64,000 nucleotides of DNA from CAXQZM01 sp964228455 (GTDB lineage Bacteria; Pseudomonadota; Alphaproteobacteria; UBA7985). The position numbers and the translations under genes were made by a program. Location: positions 1-64,000 of the forward strand of contig CAXQZM010000071.1 in the NCBI GenBank assembly GCA_964228455.1, read 5' to 3'. Each line of letters starts with the position of its first letter. The stretch's first letter is position 1. The notes beneath the pieces are model-generated. The model did not search any database and was not told the DNA's origin. It worked only from the letters and a program-made list of their open reading frames with translations. Shown here piece by piece: positions 1 through 7,833 of the stretch.

Positions 1-446
1 CCCTGCATGGTCAGGTGTACAATGCCATCCTCAAATTTGTGATAAACAATGTCACCCCCATCTTGCGCTACGAAAGGGCGCACGCGCGTCTCTAGCAGCT
101 CTTTAATCTGAACAACGAGTTCATCATCGTCTTCAGCGGCACCGCTGTCGTCTCTTGGGGTGGAGATAACCGGCCGACCCGCCGTAAAATGCTCCATAAT
201 CAAACCTAAGATCGATGGCTTTAACAGGTACCATTCCTTTGAGTCATCTTTGGTGAGTGTTATGAAGTCAGAGCCAAAGAAAACACCTTCTATTCCCTCA
301 AGGCCAAATAGCTTAGCTGCCAATGGACTTTCAGCATTGGCTTTTTGAACATCACGGAAGTCTGCAGTACCAGATTCCAAAACAGTGAGCCCTGGTAGGA
401 ACTTGAGGGTGGCGGGGTTAGGAGTAGTTTCTGTTTGGATGAACAT
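1..446 (-). CDS. NifU-like iron-sulfur scaffold protein, C-terminus outside window
   Basis: Read on the minus strand, an open frame starts with ATG at 446 (MFIQTETTPNPATLKFLPG) and runs out of the window at position 1. The N-terminal part is the Nfu_N domain (first ~87 residues). After an acidic linker, the NifU C-terminal domain begins (IKELLETRVRPFVAQDGGD and on to a beta strand). This is the layout of alphaproteobacterial NfuA/NifU-like carriers that pass 4Fe-4S clusters to apoenzymes in the cytoplasm. The cluster-binding CxxC pair of this family lies beyond the visible end, so it cannot be confirmed. The gene sits just upstream of a universal stress protein gene in the same direction (17-nt gap), an arrangement usual in Rhodobacterales. 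Confidence 0.9.
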   Translation of the reverse strand, partial: MFIQTETTPNPATLKFLPGLTVLESGTADFRDVQKANAESPLAAKLFGLEGIEGVFFGSDFITLTKDDSKEWYLLKPSILGLIMEHFTAGRPVISTPRDDSGAAEDDDELVVQIKELLETRVRPFVAQDGGDIVYHKFEDGIVHLTMQ

Positions 447-463
447 GGCTTAGAGATAGGAGC

Positions 464-925
464 TTAAGTTATCGGATCAATATCTTCGACAGTCAAATTA
501 CCAGGGATTACCGTAATTGGAACTTTAACCTGGCTTACCAAGCGGTTCGCAATTGAACTAACAAGGGGTCCAGGGTTTCTGCCTTGCGCTGCCGCCAGAA
601 CCAATAAGCAGATATTTGGCTCCTCTTCCACCTGAGACACTAGCTCATCAGCGATTTGGCCTTCTCTAACAAGATATACCGGATCATGGCCGCCCCATTC
701 TCGGACTTTTTCAGCATATGTATCCATTAGCCGACGTGCCTCATCTCTGGCCTCTTCAGCCGCCCTTTCTGCAACGCCGACCCAGTGATCGAAGTGGACT
801 GGCGGGATCACCTTTAGCATGGCCACCCTGCCATCAAAATGGCTAGCACGACGAGCTGCAAAACGGAGCGCTAGTTCAGATTCTGGACTGTCGTCAATAA
901 CTACTAAGAGGAGCCGCTCACCCAT
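464..925 (-). CDS. Universal stress protein (UspA family)
   Basis: A 153-residue single-domain Usp protein. It opens with the family's first strand and Asp (LLLVVIDDSPESELALRFA) and ends with the strand VPITVIPG. The usual nucleotide-binding loop G-2x-G-9x-G(S/T) is only loosely matched (GRNPGPLVSSIANR), so ATP binding is uncertain. Usp proteins are small cytoplasmic dimers that help cells survive starvation and stress; the specific partner is unknown. A GGAA-type ribosome site lies just before the ATG at 925. Its neighbours are the NifU-like gene downstream and a TIGR02186 membrane protein upstream (9-nt gap), so co-transcription is likely. Confidence 0.88.
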   Translation of the reverse strand: MGERLLLVVIDDSPESELALRFAARRASHFDGRVAMLKVIPPVHFDHWVGVAERAAEEARDEARRLMDTYAEKVREWGGHDPVYLVREGQIADELVSQVEEEPNICLLVLAAAQGRNPGPLVSSIANRLVSQVKVPITVIPGNLTVEDIDPIT

Positions 926-934
926 AAAAATTCC

Positions 935-1633
935 TTAAGATCTTCTAGAGAAGATAAGGTTTGTTAGATAACCTGCAAGAGCAGCGAGTACTAAACAGAC
1001 TATTCCATAGAAGAGCCTGCTGTTTTGAGCGGTTTCTAGGACTAGTCTTTCGAGCCCTGCTCGCCTAACATCAATCTGGGCATCCGCATATGATCCATTC
1101 ACCGATAAACGCACATCGTAAGCACCTGGTTTTGCTGTAGGCGGAACAAAAGCAGTAATACGATGAAAGCCTCTTCCAAGATTTTGGTTTCCTCCAGGCG
1201 GAATAAAAACAAAAAGGCCTTTTTCTGCCATTAATGAGCGCTGCTCTTCGTCACAAACCCAATCAAAGGATAAATCAGTTTTGGGCGCATACCCTTGCAA
1301 ATCAGCACTTGCGCACATGTACTCTAAATCACCTTCATTGAAGCCAATAAATGCAAAATAGGAAGCAGTATCCTCTACAGAGACTTTGGAGGCGTTTACC
1401 CACATGCCCGCTCGCCGTTCTTTTTCTCTAAAGGTAAGAGTGGCCCGAGGCCCAACAATGACCATTTGGATGGTTGGGTTATCTAAGTCGAGAAACGTGG
1501 TTAGCTCAAGGTTGGTTCCTCGAAAATTAGTGGTGACATCAATTGTATCTTGATTAAAAATAAATGGAGGCGCGGCTAGCGCGGTATTGCCGCCCAGAGC
1601 GACAACGAAACACAGCATCATTCTGCCAATCAT
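935..1633 (-). CDS. TIGR02186-type periplasmic/membrane-anchored protein
   Basis: A 232-residue protein with an N-terminal signal peptide (about residues 1-20, ending ALAA) and one C-terminal membrane helix (about 207-226, followed by SRRS). The long middle part is predicted to be periplasmic and beta-rich. It matches the alphaproteobacterial TIGR02186 family, whose biochemical role is unknown. Its ATG overlaps the stop codon of the TauE/SafE permease gene (ATGA), and in this lineage the two are commonly paired. A role as accessory subunit of the anion exporter is therefore a reasonable inference. Two cysteines sit in the periplasmic part (C106 in EYMCAS and C126 in DWVCDE) and could form a disulfide. 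Confidence 0.8.
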   Translation of the reverse strand: MIGRMMLCFVVALGGNTALAAPPFIFNQDTIDVTTNFRGTNLELTTFLDLDNPTIQMVIVGPRATLTFREKERRAGMWVNASKVSVEDTASYFAFIGFNEGDLEYMCASADLQGYAPKTDLSFDWVCDEEQRSLMAEKGLFVFIPPGGNQNLGRGFHRITAFVPPTAKPGAYDVRLSVNGSYADAQIDVRRAGLERLVLETAQNSRLFYGIVCLVLAALAGYLTNLIFSRRS

Positions 1634-2544
1634 ACAGCAACCTCAACGGAGCTAATTGCTGGAGGAAAGACAAAAAGATCCCAGGCAAGTTTTCCGCAAA
1701 CAACTAAAACCAAAATGGCAAGCCAGATCCGCAGGTCCTGCGCAGGCAAGCGCGACGCTAGTCGCACACCAACTTGTGCGCCCAACACGCCACCAATCAT
1801 TAAACACAGCGCTAGCAAGATATCGACGGAAACATTTACCAGTGATTGCTGAAGAGCAACGCTTGCGGTCAAAAAAATTACCGTGAAAAGAGACGTCCCA
1901 ATTACAACTAAAGTAGGCATGCCTAAAATATAGATCATGGCGGGAACCATAATGAAGCCACCACCAACACCCAGCAAAGCAGTTAGAATTCCTACAATAA
2001 AACCAAGGCCAATCGGAAGGAACCCAGACATATAAAGTTTAGAGCGTGGAAATTTTAAGCGCCAAGGCATTCGATGCAAAAAAGTGTGGGCATGAGATCT
2101 TTTCGCTACTCCTGATCTCGACCGTGCTCGTGACGTCAAAGACTCTATAAGCATTAGGGATCCAATAAAGCCCAAGAACAGGACATAAGTTACCTCAATG
2201 ACGGTATCAACTTGCCCAGTAGACCGGAGCCATCGTGTTAAGATTACACCAGCTGTAGTGCCACCTAGTCCACCAAATGCTATAAAGCTTCCTACCTTTA
2301 GATCGACGTTTTTTCGCCGAAAGTGTCCTAGCACTCCAGATAAGGAAGATCCTGCAATTTGTACGGCTTCTGTTGAGGTGGCGACTAATTTTGGTATACC
2401 AAGAAAAAATAGAATTGGTGTCATCAAAAAACCACCTCCAACGCCGAATAGCCCCGATAATACTCCAACCGCAAAGCCTAGAAACATAAGCAATGGAAAG
2501 GAGACAGAAACGTCTGCTATTGGAAAGTGGAGTTCAAAACCCAT
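1630..2544 (-). CDS. TauE/SafE family sulfite/organosulfonate-type permease
   Basis: A 304-residue inner-membrane protein with about eight hydrophobic segments. It has the two-fold internal repeat of the TSUP family: the glycine-rich motif GLFGVGGGFLMTPIL near residue 32 recurs as ALLGVGGGFIMVPAM near residue 190. Family members move sulfite, sulfoacetate, taurine-derived anions or other small organic anions across the membrane; the substrate here cannot be read from sequence. The stop codon overlaps the start of the TIGR02186 gene, and trpS lies 3 nt upstream. The gene is thus inside a tight minus-strand operon. Confidence 0.87.
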   Translation of the reverse strand: MGFELHFPIADVSVSFPLLMFLGFAVGVLSGLFGVGGGFLMTPILFFLGIPKLVATSTEAVQIAGSSLSGVLGHFRRKNVDLKVGSFIAFGGLGGTTAGVILTRWLRSTGQVDTVIEVTYVLFLGFIGSLMLIESLTSRARSRSGVAKRSHAHTFLHRMPWRLKFPRSKLYMSGFLPIGLGFIVGILTALLGVGGGFIMVPAMIYILGMPTLVVIGTSLFTVIFLTASVALQQSLVNVSVDILLALCLMIGGVLGAQVGVRLASRLPAQDLRIWLAILVLVVCGKLAWDLFVFPPAISSVEVAV

Positions 2545-2547
2545 CTA

Positions 2548-3594
2548 TCACACTTTCAAAAAACCAAACAATTCACGCACATCGGCTATTACTGGTTCAG
2601 CTATAGCATTAGCGCGGTCTGCTCCGTTTTTAAGGATAGCGTCGATTTCAGCAGGGTCAGCCTTGTAACGAAGCATGGCCTCACGTTTTGGAGCTAGAAC
2701 CTCCACCGCAACCTCTGCGAGCTGTTCTTTAAATGAGCGGAAATCTTGTCCAGAAAACTCTTCAACAATGCTAATTTGACTGCGATCCGTAAGCGCACTA
2801 AAAAGTTCTATTAAATTCGCAGTTTCTGGACGATTTTGTCTTACAAAATCACTAATTCTGCCATCGATCACATCCAACTCTGTCGGAAGCGGATGTATGT
2901 CTGTTTTCGCCTTTCGTATCTTGAGAGCAATTGTATCTGCATTGTCTGACAGGTTAATACGAGAATAATCAGAAGGATCAGACTTTGACATTTTTTTTGT
3001 CCCATCCCTAAGTGACATAACTCTTGTTGCCGGCCCTTGTATGATTGGCTCAATCATTGGAAAGTAGTCGACTTTGAAGTCATGGTTAAACTTCTGTGCA
3101 ATGTCTCGAGATAACTCTAAATGCTGTTTTTGGTCTTCGCCAACGGGAACATGGGTTGCCCGATAGATTAAAATATCAGCTGCCTGAAGAACGGGATAAT
3201 CGAAAAGCCCGACAGAAACATTCTGCGAGTTCTTCCCAGCTTTATCTTTAAATTGGGTCATGCGCTGGAGCCAACCCATGCGTGCGACACAATTAAACAA
3301 CCAACTCAGCTCAGTATGAGCCCTAACGGCTGACTGATGAAAAAGAATAGATTTCCTCGGGTCTAGACCCGCTGCAAGATATGCAGCGGCGATTTCTCTG
3401 GTTTGATTTCCCAGCGCTCTCGGGTCTTGCCAAACAGTAACAGCATGTAAATCCACAACGCAGTAAAGACACTCAAACGAATCCTGGAGGCGCACAAAGT
3501 TTTTTAGAGCACCTAGATAATTGCCTAAATGTAGATCGCCTGTTGGCTGAATGCCAGACAGAATTCTGTTTGTTGGTTGCGGCGCGAATCTCAT
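2548..3594 (-). CDS. trpS: Tryptophanyl-tRNA synthetase
   Basis: A class I aminoacyl-tRNA synthetase of 348 residues, the usual length for bacterial TrpRS. It charges tRNA-Trp with tryptophan in the cytoplasm using ATP. The HIGH-like signature is PTGDLHLGNYLGA (about residues 16-28), and the second signature is KKMSKS (about residue 201). The protein opens with NRILSGIQPTG, typical of the family. It follows murJ after 67 nt on the same strand, the conserved trpS-murJ arrangement of Rhodobacterales. Confidence 0.97.
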   Translation of the reverse strand: MRFAPQPTNRILSGIQPTGDLHLGNYLGALKNFVRLQDSFECLYCVVDLHAVTVWQDPRALGNQTREIAAAYLAAGLDPRKSILFHQSAVRAHTELSWLFNCVARMGWLQRMTQFKDKAGKNSQNVSVGLFDYPVLQAADILIYRATHVPVGEDQKQHLELSRDIAQKFNHDFKVDYFPMIEPIIQGPATRVMSLRDGTKKMSKSDPSDYSRINLSDNADTIALKIRKAKTDIHPLPTELDVIDGRISDFVRQNRPETANLIELFSALTDRSQISIVEEFSGQDFRSFKEQLAEVAVEVLAPKREAMLRYKADPAEIDAILKNGADRANAIAEPVIADVRELFGFLKV

Positions 3595-3661
3595 GAAGAA
3601 AGACTCCTAGTGTTAGGGCCCGGCCTATGCGCCCCCATGCTCCAACTGACAAGGGGGTCGG

Positions 3662-5194
3662 TTAAGATTGCCTGAGCATGTTACGCATGTCTGATCTGCT
3701 GAATCCGCCAAGGATTAAGGTTAAGGTAAAATATATCGCACCAGAAACAGAAATTATACAGAGTGTGAGCGGCACCCTCGAGGCAAAGGGAATAGCCGAT
3801 AAATCACCCAACATCTTCAAACCTACGCCAAGCATGATTGCCATTAGGATCGCTGATAAAAGCATTGGAATAAGTCTAATGAGCAATTGTCGATCTGGCA
3901 AAAGGTATCCTAAAGCCCAGCCATGAGCGCTAAGGGAAATAAAACCCACCCAAGAGGATGCCGATGCCGCTAACGCAAGGCCAAACAATCCTAGGTGGGG
4001 GTAAAGGATGTATGACAAGGAAATTGCCACAACAACGGAAGCGAGAGAATGAAACATAGGAATGTCAGTATTTGAGCGAGCAAAAAAAGCTGGCTGAACA
4101 ACTATTTGTCCAACAGCAGCGGGGATACCAAAAGAAAACCCTAGAAGCGCCACCCCAGCACCTCGAGAGTCTTCATGGGAGAATCTTCCCACTTCAAAGA
4201 GGCCTTCAAATAGAAACTCGCTTTGGAAGATACAAGCCGTTGTGATCGGAAGTGCTAGTAGCATTGCTAACTCTAAGCCTCGGTTCAGCTGATATCGAGC
4301 ATCGCTATTCTTACCATCAGCTATTAAGTTGGCGAGACTTGATAAGAGCACTGTGTTGAGTGCTATTCCGATTAAACCTAGAGGTAACTGATAAACTCTA
4401 TCTGCCAAGTATCTGTAAGAGACATCTTGTTCGACTGTTGAAGCAAGTGCGAGCACTACCAAAAAGCTGATTTGGTACCCCCCTCGAGAGATAATACCAG
4501 GAACGGTTCGACGAACAAATAGACCCATGCCTCGGGGCCATACTAGCGTGGGTGCCCATCCCATACGGGCAGCGGGAATCCAAACTACTAACAACTGTAA
4601 AGCGCCACTTAATAGGGTTGCCCATGATAGCCATGCACCTGGTGCTAAATCAAACCAAGCGATGGCGCTAAGCGCACCGATCATTACTAAATTAAAGGCA
4701 GTTGGTGCCGCTGCTTTGGCCGCGAAACGTCCAAGGGCATCCAACACGCCACCAACAAGAGCCATTAAGGACATAAAGAGTAAGTATGGCAGCATAATTC
4801 GGCCAAAAATAATTGCGAGCACTTGCGTTTTATCTGGGGTTCCCTCTTGCGCAATCATTCCAATGATCCAAGGCATCGCAAATATCAGTAGCGTTATGAG
4901 TGGGGTCAAAATAAAAATAAGGAATGAGAAAGCTGACCGAGCAAATTCTTTTGCATCCATCTCACTCCCAGTTAAATGCTCTCGAAGTAAAGGAACAAAC
5001 GCCGCTGACATCGCACCTTCAGCAAACGTTCGCCTCGCAGCGTTCGGGAGCGAAAAGGCAATTAGCCAGGCGTCAAGTAAAACGCCAGGGCCGACAAAAA
5101 CCGCTAAAAGCTGATCTCTGACAAACCCTAGCACCCGACTGAGTCCCGTGAGGCCTGAGACGGTTGCAAAGGCGCTTGCAAATCTAGATGTCAT
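3662..5194 (-). CDS. murJ: Lipid II flippase MurJ (MviN)
   Basis: A 510-residue polytopic membrane protein of the MOP superfamily with about 14 hydrophobic helices. It flips the peptidoglycan precursor lipid II across the inner membrane. The N-terminus carries the family signature SRVLGFVRDQLLAVFVG, followed by DAWLIAFSLPN and the charged loop of TM2/TM3 (RRTFAEGAMSAAFVPLL). The start ATG overlaps the stop codon of glnD by one base, so translation is probably coupled. Long antisense reading frames on the plus strand here are shadows. Confidence 0.96.
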   Translation of the reverse strand: MTSRFASAFATVSGLTGLSRVLGFVRDQLLAVFVGPGVLLDAWLIAFSLPNAARRTFAEGAMSAAFVPLLREHLTGSEMDAKEFARSAFSFLIFILTPLITLLIFAMPWIIGMIAQEGTPDKTQVLAIIFGRIMLPYLLFMSLMALVGGVLDALGRFAAKAAAPTAFNLVMIGALSAIAWFDLAPGAWLSWATLLSGALQLLVVWIPAARMGWAPTLVWPRGMGLFVRRTVPGIISRGGYQISFLVVLALASTVEQDVSYRYLADRVYQLPLGLIGIALNTVLLSSLANLIADGKNSDARYQLNRGLELAMLLALPITTACIFQSEFLFEGLFEVGRFSHEDSRGAGVALLGFSFGIPAAVGQIVVQPAFFARSNTDIPMFHSLASVVVAISLSYILYPHLGLFGLALAASASSWVGFISLSAHGWALGYLLPDRQLLIRLIPMLLSAILMAIMLGVGLKMLGDLSAIPFASRVPLTLCIISVSGAIYFTLTLILGGFSRSDMRNMLRQS

Positions 5195-7833
5195 CAGAAA
5201 GTTGCTCCGCTTTCAGCAGCTTTGAGTAGAGCGCTTTTGGCTCTGTCTAAACGATCTTGTCCTTCAAGCCGATATCCCATGAGATCTGTAACGTAAAACA
5301 CGTTTACATACCTTTCACCATAAGTCGCAACTCTAAGTGATTTCAAGGACATGCCGAGCTGAGAAAGGGTTGCCGTTAAATCGAAGAGAAGAGCTGGCCT
5401 GTCTGGGCCGCGTACTTCAATGATGGTAGGGCTGTTTGCCAATGCGGGGGTCTCAATTTTAACAGTTGCAGGCAAGTCCATAGCTCTCTGACGCTTGCTA
5501 CGTTTTCGTGGTAGACGATCACTTAAATTCCTTAAACTAACCTGTCCTTCTAGGGCAGTGTTTAAGTTAGCGCGAAGAGTTTTTAGCATACTAGCCGAAG
5601 GGGGATGCTGTTCTCCATCTCGGCGAATGTAAAGGGTATCAAGTGCTAAACCATTTCGAAAAGTATGGGCTTTCGCTGCTTCAACGGACCAGTCAGCTAG
5701 CGCCATAGCACCAACCAGACGTGCAAATAGCCCTGGAGCATCGTCCGCGACGAATGTTACAGCCAGGGCTTTCCGATTCGTAAGAACTTGTATGTCCAAA
5801 TGTGGTGCTTGCTGGGCCAGTTGGGCGTGGCTAGCGCACTCTTGGGCAGTGTACGCAAGCCAGTAAGCTAAAGGAGGAGCATCTAAGTGAGTGCCTAGAA
5901 GACCTTTGGCTAGCCTTCCATCTAGAAGATTCGACACCTCTTGTTTGCGAGCAAGCGCTATTTTCTCTGCTCCTTGGCTGATTTCGCCACTGCGTAAAAT
6001 TTCGCCTGCGCCTAAAAAAGCCTTGTTAAGCAAGGCGCCTTTCCAAGCAGACCAGGTATCAGGACCTACCGCTCGGACATCCGCTGTGGTTAATATATAA
6101 AGGAGGCGGAGAGAATTGGCACTTTGGGAAAAGTTAGCGACAGCAGCAAGTGTCTCTGGATCATCGATGTCTCTTTGAAATGCAGAATCTGATAAATCGA
6201 GATGATGCTTGATTAACCAGGCAACCTGTTCACCTTGAGCATCATCCAGACCGAGGCGGGCACATACTTTGGGGGCAAGCTCCGCTCCAACAAGTTCATG
6301 TTTACCCGCACGCCCCTTTGCTATGTCATGATAAAGTGCGGAGACAAATAAAACATCTTGATCGTCCACTTGCTCAAAAAGTTCATGAACCGGTTTTGTC
6401 ATATCTCCCAGGTCACTAGCCCTGAGCTGGTGCAACTGATCAATGGCATAGAGCGTATGTTCATCAACGGTGTATGAATGATACCGATTGAACTGCATTA
6501 AGCCAACGATGGAGGCCCATTCAGGCAGAAATGTTGCGAGAACCCCAGTTTCATTCATTGTCCGCAGAGCCAGCTTTGGGTTGTTGGCGTGTGTTAGCAG
6601 ATCAAGGAAAAGCCGATTGGCCTGAGGGTTATGGCGAAATTTATCATCAATTAAGCTTAGATTTTGAGAGATAAGCCTCAGTGTTGAAGGCGCGTGGCTT
6701 AGTCCCTTCTCATGCGCAACAACAAAGTACCGCAAGAAATCAAGAGGTTGTTCTGCTAGTTGTTGTGCACCGCTAATTGACAACCGTCCACCCGAGATAG
6801 GGAAACCATCAACATTTGCCTCTCGATCTTTAAGCCAAGCTCGACGAAGCCCACGGCGACGCGTGCCTTGCTGAAACTCCTCTTCCATGGTGGCGATCAT
6901 TATACCGGTTAGCGCGCCGACAGATTTAGCAGCACGGAAATAGTCTTGCATAAACATTTCTACACCAGCTCGGACGTCTTCACCTCCGTATCCTAATGCT
7001 TTGGCGATCTCGAGCTGTGCATCGAAAGATAGCCGCTCCTCGGCTCGATCACTTAGATAATGAAGATGGAGGCGTACCTTAAGTAGAAAGGCTTCAGCCT
7101 CTTCATACGCCTGGGCCTGAGCTAATGAGAAAACCCCACTGGATATAAGGGTACTTACTTGGCCGTCTCCAAAAACTGCTCGGGCAATCCAGGAGAGAGC
7201 GTGTAAATCTCGAAGCCCGCCTTTTCCTTCTTTTACTTGAGGCTCAAGAGTGTACCGAGACTGGCCCTGTCGCTCATGACGGGCCTTTCTTTCCGCCATT
7301 TTTGCTACCACAAAAGCACGCCGATGCGGCGCAAGCAGCCTTGTGTTTACCGCATGCTTTAACGCTATGAAACCAGGCCGTGAGCCTCGTATTAGCCTCA
7401 TTTCAATGAGGGAGGTGAGGATGGTAAAGTCTTTAGAACCAAGTTTCAAACATTCAGACGGTGTCCTAACAGCCTGGCCCACTTTTAGGCCCAGGTCCCA
7501 AAGGACGTAAAGCATACTCTCCACGGTTTGATCTTGCAGGGCGGTTTCATCACCTACCCGCAAAAATAAAAGATCTATGTCTGAGAAGGGTGCAAGCTGA
7601 CCACGACCATATCCGCCCACGGCTAGTAGGGCGAGATGATCTGCTAGGTCGATTCCTAAATCACCCCCTATTTCATGCCAGATAAACTGGAGCGTTTCAT
7701 CCATCAAAATAGCTTGATGTTGTGCGGTATCGCGACTGTTTGAATCGCCAGAAACAAAACTTCTCTTTATTTCAGCGCGGCCCTTCTCGAGGCGCTTTTT
7801 AGCGATTTCAAGTATGCGGTTACGATCCATCAT
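5194..7833 (-). CDS. glnD: Bifunctional uridylyltransferase/uridylyl-removing enzyme GlnD
   Basis: An 879-residue nitrogen sensor that uridylylates PII proteins when glutamine is low and removes UMP when it is high. Domains in order: a nucleotidyltransferase with GGYGRGQLAPFSDIDLLFL (about residues 72-90); a helical GlnE-like linker; an HD hydrolase domain with LYHDIAKG (about residue 500); and two C-terminal ACT domains, which bind glutamine (starting near 690 and 805). Length is normal. The first ATG overlaps the mutS stop codon (ATGA); a second in-frame ATG follows directly. PII (glnB) and glnA are not in this window. Confidence 0.96.
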   Translation of the reverse strand: MMDRNRILEIAKKRLEKGRAEIKRSFVSGDSNSRDTAQHQAILMDETLQFIWHEIGGDLGIDLADHLALLAVGGYGRGQLAPFSDIDLLFLRVGDETALQDQTVESMLYVLWDLGLKVGQAVRTPSECLKLGSKDFTILTSLIEMRLIRGSRPGFIALKHAVNTRLLAPHRRAFVVAKMAERKARHERQGQSRYTLEPQVKEGKGGLRDLHALSWIARAVFGDGQVSTLISSGVFSLAQAQAYEEAEAFLLKVRLHLHYLSDRAEERLSFDAQLEIAKALGYGGEDVRAGVEMFMQDYFRAAKSVGALTGIMIATMEEEFQQGTRRRGLRRAWLKDREANVDGFPISGGRLSISGAQQLAEQPLDFLRYFVVAHEKGLSHAPSTLRLISQNLSLIDDKFRHNPQANRLFLDLLTHANNPKLALRTMNETGVLATFLPEWASIVGLMQFNRYHSYTVDEHTLYAIDQLHQLRASDLGDMTKPVHELFEQVDDQDVLFVSALYHDIAKGRAGKHELVGAELAPKVCARLGLDDAQGEQVAWLIKHHLDLSDSAFQRDIDDPETLAAVANFSQSANSLRLLYILTTADVRAVGPDTWSAWKGALLNKAFLGAGEILRSGEISQGAEKIALARKQEVSNLLDGRLAKGLLGTHLDAPPLAYWLAYTAQECASHAQLAQQAPHLDIQVLTNRKALAVTFVADDAPGLFARLVGAMALADWSVEAAKAHTFRNGLALDTLYIRRDGEQHPPSASMLKTLRANLNTALEGQVSLRNLSDRLPRKRSKRQRAMDLPATVKIETPALANSPTIIEVRGPDRPALLFDLTATLSQLGMSLKSLRVATYGERYVNVFYVTDLMGYRLEGQDRLDRAKSALLKAAESGATF

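Noticed and set aside
2198..2668. 156-residue open frame on the plus strand
   Set aside because: Antisense across the TauE permease and trpS genes; spans two real genes and has no recognisable domain.
4527..5114. 195-residue open frame on the plus strand
   Set aside because: It lies antisense within murJ, whose protein has clear family motifs over this stretch; the antisense translation shows no family features.
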